The notes beneath the pieces were generated by a model. That model worked only from the letters and a program-made list of their open reading frames with translations, was not told where the DNA came from and did no database searches. A DNA stretch of 7,743 bases from Deltaproteobacteria bacterium (lineage in GTDB: Bacteria; Desulfobacterota; Binatia; UBA9968): the NCBI GenBank assembly GCA_016844625.1, contig JAERMN010000131.1, positions 1-7,743 of the forward strand, read 5' to 3'. The position numbers and the translations under genes are program-made. This document shows positions 1-6,276 of the stretch, one piece after another; within the stretch, counting starts at the first letter, position 1, and each line of letters starts with the position of its first letter.

Positions 1-824
1 AATCCTAAGTCGCGATACCAATCGCGTACTTCAGCGAAGCCGGAGACATTGTCAAAGTAATTGTCCTGGCGGCCGGCGTTCTTTAATTCCAGGAGCATCG
101 TGCGCGCCGCGGCTAACGCGGCCATCGAGACGCTCGAAGTCAGCAGCGCCACTTTGAAGCCGAGCGCGAAGAATTCCGCCATCGTGTTGATACCTGCCCT
201 TGGCCACGGGTTCATCAGCGGCACGGCGACGCGCGCGCCAAACCACTTGTGTTCCTCGGCGTCGGTGAGATGCACCCCGATGGCATCGATGCCGGCGCTG
301 ACATAAGCGTCGATGCGCTCCAGCACTTGCTCGCGGGATTCCACCGCTCGGGCATCACAGCGCACGGCGAGAACCAAGGCCGCGTCGGTGCGCGCATCGG
401 CCATCGCTTTAATCTTGTCGACCATCTCCGATAGGGTGACGGTTGGCCGCTCGCCATCGATGCCATTTTGGCCGAACACGCTGTCTTCAAACCGAATCCC
501 GGCGACGCCGGCCCGTTCGAATGCGCGCACGGCGCGCGCGGTTTGCAACGGTCCGCCGTAACCAGTTTCGCCATCGACCAGCATCGGGATGCTCAAAACT
601 TCCGCGATCGAACCCGCTCGTTCCGCCATCTCGGTCATCGTCACCATGCTGCAGTCGGGCAGCACGCGGCTGCGGTGCATGCCGTTGCCGGCGAGGTGAA
701 AAAGCTGGTAGCCGCAATCTTCGATTAACCGCGCGAACATCGGGTCCGGCGCGCTCGGCGCGATGATCCCGTCCGGTGCTTTCAATAGTTCTCGGAAACG
801 GCGCCGCTTGCTGTGATCGTCCAT
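1..824 (-). CDS. Isocitrate lyase/PEP mutase family protein, 3' end cut by window
   Basis: The open frame starts at an ATG (822-824) and stays open for 274 codons to the left edge, so the C-terminus is missing, probably by only 10-30 residues given a usual family length near 285-300. The N-terminal part (SAPDPMFARLIEDCGYQLFH, residues 24-43), the metal-site strand VDGETGYGG (83-91), the RFED strand (111-114) and the R-x-D strand VRCDA (154-158) follow the superfamily's (beta/alpha)8 order. Members cleave or form C-C or C-P bonds next to a carboxylate with Mg2+. Two things are odd: the K-(K/R)-C-G-H loop carrying the lyase cysteine is replaced by FGQNGID (117-123), and the usual D-x-D metal pair is D84-G-E86. 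This argues against a true isocitrate or methylisocitrate lyase; a decarboxylase, hydrolase or mutase-type activity is more likely, substrate unknown. The start lies 4 bp after the stop of the preceding gene, which suggests translational coupling; a GGGG stretch about 10 nt upstream is the only ribosome-site candidate. Confidence 0.85.
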   Translation of the reverse strand, partial: MDDHSKRRRFRELLKAPDGIIAPSAPDPMFARLIEDCGYQLFHLAGNGMHRSRVLPDCSMVTMTEMAERAGSIAEVLSIPMLVDGETGYGGPLQTARAVRAFERAGVAGIRFEDSVFGQNGIDGERPTVTLSEMVDKIKAMADARTDAALVLAVRCDARAVESREQVLERIDAYVSAGIDAIGVHLTDAEEHKWFGARVAVPLMNPWPRAGINTMAEFFALGFKVALLTSSVSMAALAAARTMLLELKNAGRQDNYFDNVSGFAEVRDWYRDLG

Positions 825-828
825 TGGG

Positions 829-1782
829 CTAGTTCCCCACCGGCGCGAACAGTTGACTCAGAGAAGGCCGACTGGAAATGTAGCCTTGCTCGTTGGCGTA
901 CTGGACGAACTTTTCCAGCACGACTTGATTGTCCGGCGTCAGGCCGTGACCCCAGGGATTGGCGCCGAATAGTTCTTCCTCTTCTTCCAAGATTAGCACC
1001 GCTGAAGGAAAAGCCGAGCGCTTGGCGTAGTCGTAGGATTTGCGGCAAAGCTCTTCGGCTTTGGTAAACGCTTCAAGCAGGCTTGAGACGAGCCAGGGAT
1101 TGTCATCGAATAACGATTGCCTGACCACGAGCGTATGCGTGATCGGAAAAATTTTTGTCTTGCGGAAATAATCAGTGACCGTGGCGCGCGCGTCTTGGAA
1201 GAGGCGGCGAATGCGCGGGTCTTTGTTGCGAAACGACGGCACGATGTTGGGTGGGATCAGCGCGTCTATTTCACCGCTGAGGAGCATCGCTTCCGTTGAC
1301 TGATTTGCCAGCGTGATATTCACATTCGCCGGCGGTCGGTATCCGGCATCCGGCGACTCCGGCTCAGACGTAAACCACTGGCAGTCCTCGGGACGCACGC
1401 CATGAAATTCCTGTAAAATCCCCCTGGCCCAAAGACCGACGGTGAGCCGGTATTGGTCCATGCCGATTCTTTTGCCCTTTAAGTCTTCAGGCCGCTCGAT
1501 TCCCGATGTTGCCGAGCAAAAAATGTAAGGATGAATTTGCATTCTCAACGGAAAGATTGGCAGCGCGATCACCGGCTCATTGCGGCAGCGCGCCATCATG
1601 TACCAGGAGAGCGACATCTCGGCGATGTCGAATTCTTCGTACACCGGACGCATGCAAGCTTCACCACTCTCCGCCCGGCGCGGTTGTAAATCTATTCCTT
1701 TCGCGGTCACATCACCTGCAAGAAGCGGCTGTGTGCGATGATAATCCGCGAGCATTAGGGTGAGTGCTAGGTTTGTCTCCAT
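829..1782 (-). CDS. 4,5-dihydroxyphthalate decarboxylase-like (Pht5-like) protein C, PBP2 fold
   Basis: This 317-residue protein has no signal peptide and is probably cytoplasmic. It follows the Pht5 family: LADYHRTQPL (11-20), FDIAEMSLSWYMMAR (51-65), VIALPIFP (71-78), then GIERPEDLKGKRIGMDQY (94-111) and WARGIL (118-123). Pht5 decarboxylates 4,5-dihydroxyphthalate to protocatechuate and has a type-2 periplasmic-binding-protein fold, so databases often call relatives 'ABC transporter substrate-binding protein'. This copy is the most divergent of the three here: the family's FPSR stretch reads FPLR and the following residues (MQIHPYIF) also differ, so its ligand may differ. The start has a strong Shine-Dalgarno match, AGGAGGG at 1785-1791, but only 2-3 nt from the ATG, which is unusually close. 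The next gene begins 4 bp downstream, pointing to joint expression with the PEP mutase-like enzyme. The family call is solid; the decarboxylase activity is inference. Confidence 0.82.
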   Translation of the reverse strand: METNLALTLMLADYHRTQPLLAGDVTAKGIDLQPRRAESGEACMRPVYEEFDIAEMSLSWYMMARCRNEPVIALPIFPLRMQIHPYIFCSATSGIERPEDLKGKRIGMDQYRLTVGLWARGILQEFHGVRPEDCQWFTSEPESPDAGYRPPANVNITLANQSTEAMLLSGEIDALIPPNIVPSFRNKDPRIRRLFQDARATVTDYFRKTKIFPITHTLVVRQSLFDDNPWLVSSLLEAFTKAEELCRKSYDYAKRSAFPSAVLILEEEEELFGANPWGHGLTPDNQVVLEKFVQYANEQGYISSRPSLSQLFAPVGN

Positions 1783-1903
1783 ATCCCTCCTGTGTAATCA
1801 GCCTCAGCTTAAAGTGCATTCTCGACGTTCTTTGTTGGAGTGATGGAGTAATGGAGTGTTGGGTTCGAAAATGGCCCAGTACTCCAACACTCCATTTCCC
1901 CGC
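1783..1903. other. Intergenic gap with octamer repeat
   Basis: This 121-bp gap separates the NMT1-type binding protein gene from Pht5-like gene C. It contains an octamer repeat cluster and, close to the ATG at 1782, the Shine-Dalgarno sequence of gene C. I see no convincing -35/-10 pair and no hairpin followed by a T-run on the minus strand, so read-through from the upstream gene is likely. Confidence 0.6.
1834..1897. repeat. Octamer (TGGAGTRW) inverted repeat cluster, copy 1
   Basis: Three head-to-tail 8-bp units (TGGAGTGA, TGGAGTAA, TGGAGTGT) lie at 1836-1859. After a spacer of about 15-20 bp the complementary units (ACTCCAAC, ACTCCATT) follow at 1881-1896. The two halves can pair with mismatches, giving an imperfect hairpin. 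The same unit family recurs about 1 kb away at 2869-2982. It resembles REP- or MITE-like intergenic repeats rather than CRISPR: the units are too short and there are no unique spacers of constant size. Confidence 0.8.
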
Positions 1904-2965
1904 TCATCGGCTCTGGCCCGCGGCTTTGGTGAGGAATTGTCGAGTAAAAAATTTGTCCGGTCCGCCTAGTTTCTTGGCTTCCGCCTCGATGCGCGTGGCG
2001 GCGATGAGCGCGTCGATATCTTGCTTGTCGATAGCGATCGAGTATTGGTTGGCAAACTGGTTGATCACTTTGCGCACCGTAGCCGGGTCGCCGAAATGCT
2101 TCTTCTTAATCACCGCATCGGCGACTTTGTCCCGGTTCGCCTTGAGAAAGTCTAGGCCCCGGTTGACGGCGCGCAGCAGCGAAACGATCTCGTCCGGATC
2201 ATTCTCGATTTTTTGCTTGCTCGAAACGATCACAACGAAGGGAAAGCCCGGGATGACGTCGCCGATGTCGAAGAGCGAGGTGAAGCCTTTCTTCTCGAGC
2301 TCTAATCTCTCCAAGAAGGAAAATGGCGAAGCCTGAATCTTGCCGGTTTCCAGCGCCTGAGCGCGGGCAGGGCTGTTGCCCACGCCGTAAAGAATTTTAT
2401 AATCCCGATCGCGCACCAAGCCTTTTTTGGCCAGACCTTCCACCGCGGCGAACTCCGCCACGCCGCCCGGACCGGTAACGCCAACGACTTTGCCCTTGAG
2501 ATCGTTCACGCCGTTGATGCCCTTGGAGCCGATCAGCGTGTAGTCCATGTAGGGCTGGATGCCGCTGACGATGAGCATCGGCGCATTTTGCGCGATCGCC
2601 CGCACCGCTGCGACTCCGGCGACGAACGTGTAATCCACGCCGCCGCCGAGGAGAGCCGCCATCGCGGTCGGGCCGCCCCGGATAAAAACAGTTTTAACTT
2701 CCAACCCTTCAGCGGCAAAGAAGCCGAACTCCTGGGCAACGACGATCGGCAGGGTGCCGCTCAACGTCGGCGTGTTGTAAGCGAAGGTGACGGTTTTGGC
2801 GGCGGCGAATAGCACACCCGCGAGGCTGAAAAACGCCGCGATGAGAAGCCACGTTGAAAGTATCAGTTTGGAGTAATGGAGTGTTGGAGTAATGGGTGCG
2901 ACACGCCGATTTTCCATTATTCCAACACTCCAACGATTTCGGGCCGCAACACTCCAGTTTTCCAT
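1904..2965 (-). CDS. NMT1/SsuA-type ABC transporter substrate-binding protein with repeat-derived N-terminus
   Basis: From the first ATG this is 353 residues. The mature part begins near KTVTFAYN (57-64) and has the NMT1/THI5-like type-2 binding protein layout: lobe-1 strand, LPIVVAQEFGFFAAEGLEV (73-91), the GGPTAMAALLGGGVDYTF loop and helix (97-114), then DLKGKVVGVTGPGG. A hydrophobic segment (about 34-56, LILSTWLLIAAFF through FAAA) looks like a Sec signal, so the protein should be exported. Family members deliver sulfonates, nitrate-like anions, pyrimidine precursors or aromatic acids to ABC permeases; none is encoded here. Residues 1 to about 33 come from the octamer repeat, so the original start has been lost or replaced. 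Met17 (ATG 2915-2917), giving MENRRVAPITP before the hydrophobic core, is an equally good start because it leaves a short, basic n-region. Both ATGs have only repeat-derived GGAG motifs as ribosome sites. The ligand is unknown. Confidence 0.82.
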   Translation of the reverse strand: MENWSVAARNRWSVGIMENRRVAPITPTLHYSKLILSTWLLIAAFFSLAGVLFAAAKTVTFAYNTPTLSGTLPIVVAQEFGFFAAEGLEVKTVFIRGGPTAMAALLGGGVDYTFVAGVAAVRAIAQNAPMLIVSGIQPYMDYTLIGSKGINGVNDLKGKVVGVTGPGGVAEFAAVEGLAKKGLVRDRDYKILYGVGNSPARAQALETGKIQASPFSFLERLELEKKGFTSLFDIGDVIPGFPFVVIVSSKQKIENDPDEIVSLLRAVNRGLDFLKANRDKVADAVIKKKHFGDPATVRKVINQFANQYSIAIDKQDIDALIAATRIEAEAKKLGGPDKFFTRQFLTKAAGQSR

Positions 2966-2982
2966 TACTCCAGTACTCCAAC
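2869..2982. repeat. Octamer (TGGAGTRW) inverted repeat cluster, copy 2, overlapping a gene start
   Basis: The plus strand carries three units (TGGAGTAA, TGGAGTGT, TGGAGTAA) at 2869-2892. Complementary units follow at 2914-2934 and again at 2948-2982 (ending CCAGTACTCCAACC). The block near 2874-2895 can pair with 2914-2933 over about 20 bp with few mismatches, with a GC-rich loop of about 18 nt between. The cluster starts inside the coding frame of the NMT1-type gene and ends about 7 bp before the stop of the preceding Pht5-like gene A, filling the whole junction. On the minus strand each unit reads GGAG followed closely by ATG or TTG, so the element itself supplies candidate translation starts. 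Confidence 0.85.
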
Positions 2983-2988
2983 CTTCTC

Positions 2989-4002
2989 TTACAGCTCCAG
3001 CGTGCTCTCGGCGAACAGTTCTTCGATCTTCGGCTTTTTCTTTATCAGTCCTTGTTCGTGGGAAAAGTCGATGAGCGTTTCGAGTAACTTCCGATTGGCT
3101 TTGATGCCGTACGGGAACGGATCGCTGCCGAACAATTCTTGAGTCTTGGTCAAGTATTCTTTGCCGAAGAAAAGCCCGGACGGAATGCTATCGATTAACT
3201 TGGCGTTGAAGTGTTCCTTGGCTTTGACAAAGGCGCTGTACAAGTTGAAAGCGACCCAAGGATGTTTTCGATAGATGTCGCCGCGAATCGTGTAGGCATG
3301 GTTCACCGGCAGAAATCCCCACTTGTCGAAGAAGCGCTTGCCTTCGGCGAAGCGATCCGCAAAGAGCATTTTTACTTTACTCCAATCGCCGTCCGAGCCG
3401 GGGATACGCTGCGACCGGCCGAGTTGATTGGGAGCGTTTTTCCATGGGCTGTTGATCGCCGCGACATCCAGTTCATGGTTTACCAACATCGACGCCAGGC
3501 TTTTGTCGGGCGCCACGCGCTGGAACGAAATGCCTTCAGGTGGAGTGAAGCCGGTGACGCCGCCGTGGCTCAGTTCTTCGGTGCGCTCCATGTACCAGTG
3601 GACTTTATACTGCGACACGCCGAAGTCGTGTTCGAGGACGCCGCGCTGCCAGAGCGCCGCGGTTTGCTGATATTCGCTGACGCCGATGCGTTTGCCGGCG
3701 ATGTCTTCCGGTTTCGTAATGCCAGAGTCGGTGTGGTAGGAAAGCTCGGTGTGAAACAGTCGGCGGCTGGGAAAAACCGGCAGCGCGATCATGTCGAGGC
3801 CGCGCTCGCGGGCGATCAGATAAGATGACATCGACATCTCGCCGACCGGAAACTCCAGATCCTTGAGCTGGCGCAAGAACGTCTCCGAAGGGTGCGAATA
3901 AGTCGGCACGATCTCGATCGCTTCAGCTTGAACGATGCCTTTCATCAGCGCTTCGACCCGCTCGTTGAATGCCGAAATAAGGCCTAAACGTAGCTTAGAC
4001 AT
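2989..4002 (-). CDS. 4,5-dihydroxyphthalate decarboxylase-like (Pht5-like) protein A
   Basis: This complete 337-residue protein has no signal peptide and is probably cytoplasmic. Conserved blocks in order are LGLISAFNERVEALM (6-20), VPTYSHPSETF (32-42), EMSMSSYLIAR (55-65), IALPVFPSRRLFHTELSYH (72-90), GITKPEDIAGKRIGVSEYQQ (94-113) and LWQRGVLEHDFGV (117-129). These match the Pht5/4,5-dihydroxyphthalate decarboxylase family, including the FPSR stretch and the GKRIGV-EYQ-T loop. It is a close paralogue of protein B in this window (about 70% identity over the first 100 residues by hand count), with the same HWYMER, SLAS and PVNHAY blocks. The start is supported by AGGAG at 4009-4013, 6 nt from the ATG, and by its alignment with protein B. 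It lies between two secreted binding proteins in what looks like one transcript. Its role may be decarboxylation of an aromatic or related di-acid, or ligand binding; the sequence does not decide between them. Confidence 0.85.
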   Translation of the reverse strand: MSKLRLGLISAFNERVEALMKGIVQAEAIEIVPTYSHPSETFLRQLKDLEFPVGEMSMSSYLIARERGLDMIALPVFPSRRLFHTELSYHTDSGITKPEDIAGKRIGVSEYQQTAALWQRGVLEHDFGVSQYKVHWYMERTEELSHGGVTGFTPPEGISFQRVAPDKSLASMLVNHELDVAAINSPWKNAPNQLGRSQRIPGSDGDWSKVKMLFADRFAEGKRFFDKWGFLPVNHAYTIRGDIYRKHPWVAFNLYSAFVKAKEHFNAKLIDSIPSGLFFGKEYLTKTQELFGSDPFPYGIKANRKLLETLIDFSHEQGLIKKKPKIEELFAESTLEL

Positions 4003-4035
4003 TTTCGTCTCCTGTTCGTCGGTAGCAGGTTTGAC

Positions 4036-5058
4036 TCAACGAAGCTTGAAAATGTCGTTGTACAGTCTTACAAGCCCTTCGAAGTCTTTATAATCTTCGG
4101 GGTTTTCCACCACTCGTTTGTAGCCGCGAAAAAGCCGGGGCGGATGGGGCTCGACATCTTTGCGCACGGGAATGCGCTGCATGGTGCGCATCATTTCCTG
4201 TCCCTCTTTGGACAAGCTGAAGTCATAGTAAAGCCGGGCGGCGTTGGGATTGGGCGCCTTCGCCGCGAGCATGATCGGGAAAGCGGTGACTACCGCCGGC
4301 TCTAAGGGTAACCAGTCGATGGGCGCGCCCCTGGCAACCATGCGTTCGAAGGTCTGATTGTAGGCTACGGTTAGAGGGTATTCGCCCGCCGCCGCCAGCG
4401 CGACTCGTTCCGTGTTGCCTCGCTTCATAGAGGGATCGATCGCCGCGATGCGGCGAAAATAGGCGATCGCTCTCTCGCGCCCCCAGGCGCGCATCAACCC
4501 TTGCAGCATCCCGTACGCCTCGTTGTCGAAGGACAGTTGGCCGCCTTTCCACTTCGGGTCGACCAATGCGTCATAGGTTTTGGGCACGTCCTCTCGTCGG
4601 ACTGACTTGGTATGCCAGCCCAAGACGTAAGTGACGACGTAATATGCCGTCCAGTATCCTTCCTTGTCGACCAGATCTTCGTCGATGGCCTTGGCTTCTG
4701 GCGAGCGATAGGAAGCCAATAATTTTCTATCCATCAGCGGCACATACATTTCGGCTCGTCCCGCAACGACGTCCCATGCGTGACGGCCGCCGCGCGCTTC
4801 GGTGAGAATCCTATTGAGCAGCGGACCCCCGCCGGTGCGAAACAGAGTGGGCTTGATGAACGGATATTTTTTCTGAAAGCGGTCCATGACTTCTTTGCTT
4901 TGATCCAGGGTCATGGTGGTGTAGAAAACAACTTCGCCTTCTTTTCTTGCGCCTTCGATCAAGCGGGGATCGGGGTTCGCTTGTGCGCGGGCGAGCTCGA
5001 CGGCAAAAATCAACGGCAGAATTAAGGCGATGATGGCGACGCGGCTCTCGATTTTCAT
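4036..5058 (-). CDS. AfuA/FbpA-type (extracellular solute-binding family 1) ABC substrate-binding protein
   Basis: This is a complete 340-residue protein. The N-terminus is a clear Sec signal: basic start, hydrophobic core AIIALILPLIFAV (8-20), and A-x-A sites at 23-25 and 25-27 before NPDPRLIEGARKEGEVVFYT. The layout matches the COG1840 family: a first strand VVFYTTM (43-49), FQKKYPFIKPTLFR (61-74), WDVV (95-98), GYW-AYYVVTYVLGWH (134-149), DALVDPKWKGG (163-173) and a C-terminal lobe with LYYDFSLSKEGQEMM. Members bind ferric iron, polyols, phosphonates or other small ligands in the periplasm or at the cell surface. The FbpA Tyr-Tyr iron pair is not evident; the matching stretch seems to read VAYNQTF (231-237), so an iron role is doubtful. 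No permease or ATPase gene accompanies it. The start is set by GGAGGG at 5064-5069, about 6 nt from the ATG. It lies 36 bp after Pht5-like B and 33 bp before Pht5-like A. Confidence 0.88.
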   Translation of the reverse strand: MKIESRVAIIALILPLIFAVELARAQANPDPRLIEGARKEGEVVFYTTMTLDQSKEVMDRFQKKYPFIKPTLFRTGGGPLLNRILTEARGGRHAWDVVAGRAEMYVPLMDRKLLASYRSPEAKAIDEDLVDKEGYWTAYYVVTYVLGWHTKSVRREDVPKTYDALVDPKWKGGQLSFDNEAYGMLQGLMRAWGRERAIAYFRRIAAIDPSMKRGNTERVALAAAGEYPLTVAYNQTFERMVARGAPIDWLPLEPAVVTAFPIMLAAKAPNPNAARLYYDFSLSKEGQEMMRTMQRIPVRKDVEPHPPRLFRGYKRVVENPEDYKDFEGLVRLYNDIFKLR

Positions 5059-5094
5059 GACTTCCCTCCGAGCTGAAGCGATCTTATGGATAGA

Positions 5095-6105
5095 TTACGT
5101 GTCAAGCGTGCTCTCGGCGAATAGTTCTTCGACTTTCATATTCCTGGGCGTCAAGCCTTGCTCATAGGAATAGCTGGCGATGGTGTCGAGCATGGCGCGA
5201 TTGGCTTTGATACCGAATGGAAACGGATCGTCGCCGATCAGCGCGCGCGTGGTGGCAAGATATTCCTGGCCGAATATCAGCGCTGTCGGAATCTGCTCCG
5301 CCAATTTCTCCTGGGCGAAGGCTTTGGCGCGGACGAAACCGTCATATAATTTGCCGGCGAGCCAGGGATGTTTGCGGTGAATATCGCCGCGGATGATGTA
5401 AGCGTGATTGACCGGTAGAAAACCATGCTGCTGGTAGAAGCGCGCGCCTTCCGCCATGCGGTCGGCAAAGAGCGGCTTGATCTGGCTCCAATCGCCTTTA
5501 CCCGTGATCCGGCTCGAGCGGTCGAGCGTGTTGGCTTGCAGCACCCACGGGCTTGAGACGTGGGCAACGTCCAGTTCGTTATCGAGGATCGTCGACGCCA
5601 GGCTCTTGTTGCCGGCGATGCGGTTAAACGATATTCCCGGCGGCGGCTTAAAACCGGTCGCGCCGCCATGGCTCATCTCCTCGCTCCGTTCCATGTACCA
5701 GTGAATCTTATACTGTGACACGCCGAAGTCGTGTTCGAGAATGCCGCGTAGCCACAACGCCGCGGTTTGCTGATATTCCGCCACGCCCAGACGTTTGCCC
5801 GCGAGGTCTTCCGGTTTCGTGATGCCTGAGTCGACATGGTAGGACAGCTCGGTTTGAAACAAACGGCGGCTCGGAAAAGCCGGCAGCGCGATCATGTCGG
5901 CGCCCTGCGAGCGGGCGATCAGAAACGACGACATCGACATCTCCGCCACTTCGAACTCGCCGAACTTGAGCTGGCGCCAGAATGTTTCCGCCGGATGCGA
6001 ATAGGTTGGGATGAGACTAACGCCGTCGACTTTGATCGTGCCGTTCATCAGCGGCTCGACCCGCTCGTTGAAGGCGGAAATGAATCCTAAGGTCAGCTCT
6101 GCCAT
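5095..6105 (-). CDS. 4,5-dihydroxyphthalate decarboxylase-like (Pht5-like) protein B
   Basis: This 336-residue protein has no signal peptide. I chose the ATG at 6103-6105 (MAELTLGFISAFNERV) because it aligns end to end with the start of paralogue A. The frame can be extended to a GTG at 6130-6132, but those nine residues (beginning VQTLNYG) have no counterpart in A. The ribosome site is weak either way (GGTAAAG just upstream). Family blocks are PTYSHPAETF, EMSMSSFLIAR, IALPAFPSRRLFQTELSYH, GITKPEDLAGKRLGVAEYQQ, LWLRGILEHDFGV and HGFLPVNHAYIIRGDIHRKHPW. The C-terminus VEELFAESTLDT matches A's IEELFAESTLEL. As with A, the nearest characterised relative by motif is Pht5, which converts 4,5-dihydroxyphthalate to protocatechuate, but specificity is unproven. 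It is the first gene after the palindrome-bearing gap, so a promoter for the lower five or six genes could lie just upstream. Confidence 0.85.
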   Translation of the reverse strand: MAELTLGFISAFNERVEPLMNGTIKVDGVSLIPTYSHPAETFWRQLKFGEFEVAEMSMSSFLIARSQGADMIALPAFPSRRLFQTELSYHVDSGITKPEDLAGKRLGVAEYQQTAALWLRGILEHDFGVSQYKIHWYMERSEEMSHGGATGFKPPPGISFNRIAGNKSLASTILDNELDVAHVSSPWVLQANTLDRSSRITGKGDWSQIKPLFADRMAEGARFYQQHGFLPVNHAYIIRGDIHRKHPWLAGKLYDGFVRAKAFAQEKLAEQIPTALIFGQEYLATTRALIGDDPFPFGIKANRAMLDTIASYSYEQGLTPRNMKVEELFAESTLDT

Positions 6106-6120
6106 TGCTTTACCATAGTT

Positions 6121-6148
6121 CAAAGTTTGCACTGCTCGCGCAAAGTTT
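6121..6148. promoter_or_regulatory. CAAAGTTT direct repeat, possible operator
   Basis: The octamer CAAAGTTT occurs at 6121-6128 and again at 6141-6148, so the copies start exactly 20 bp apart, about two helical turns. They lie 16-43 bp upstream of the chosen start of Pht5-like B. The spacing would suit two protein subunits bound on the same DNA face. No regulator gene is in the window, and the repeat could be chance. Confidence 0.3.
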
Positions 6149-6196
6149 CCGGGCCGGTATTCCTAAGTTGCCGCGCCCGATGCGCAAATCGAATCT

Positions 6197-6276
6197 CACC
6201 ACGAAGATCACGAAGGACACGAAGGGTTCGGATGATTAAAATTCCGAACTTCGTGCTTTTCGTGTCCTTCGTGGTG
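6197..6276. repeat. Long palindrome built from a 9-bp CACGAAG-type unit
   Basis: The left arm (6197-6232) is made of nonamers CACCACGAA, GATCACGAA and GGACACGAA followed by GGGTTCGGA. The right arm (6242-6276) is its near-perfect complement, ending TTCGTGGTG, with a 9-nt loop TGATTAAAA. About 35 bp can pair with only a few mismatches and one bulge. From memory, not checked, palindromes of this CACCACGAAGG type are scattered between genes in many unrelated environmental bacterial genomes. On the minus strand, the direction of all genes here, no U-run follows, so it is not a standard intrinsic terminator. The plus strand has TTTTTTT six bases after it. It could stabilise the 3' end of the upstream mRNA. 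Confidence 0.85.

Noticed and set aside
1764..2336. 190-codon plus-strand frame across the 1783-1903 gap
   Set aside because: Most of it is antisense to the NMT1-type gene and the rest translates the octamer repeat. There is no convincing ribosome site or motif.
2302..2739. Short minus-strand frames of 60-68 codons inside the NMT1-type gene
   Set aside because: They are out-of-frame shadows of the conserved binding-protein sequence, with no motif of their own.
1834..2982. Possible CRISPR array in the octamer clusters
   Set aside because: Units are 8 bp, partly head-to-tail and partly inverted, without unique spacers of constant length, and no cas gene is nearby.
3211..3828. 205-codon open frame on the plus strand
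   Set aside because: It lies wholly antisense to Pht5-like gene A, whose protein sequence matches its paralogue in detail. The composition is that of a shadow frame and no family motif is visible.
6106..6132. GTG-initiated nine-residue extension of Pht5-like B
   Set aside because: Paralogue A starts at the position equivalent to the internal ATG, and the extension runs through the CAAAGTTT repeat with no ribosome site.
6197..6276. Palindrome as an intrinsic terminator of the diiron protein gene
   Set aside because: On the minus strand the sequence after the hairpin (AGATTCGATTT) lacks a U-run; the T7 run is on the other side and would serve only plus-strand transcription, where no gene is seen.
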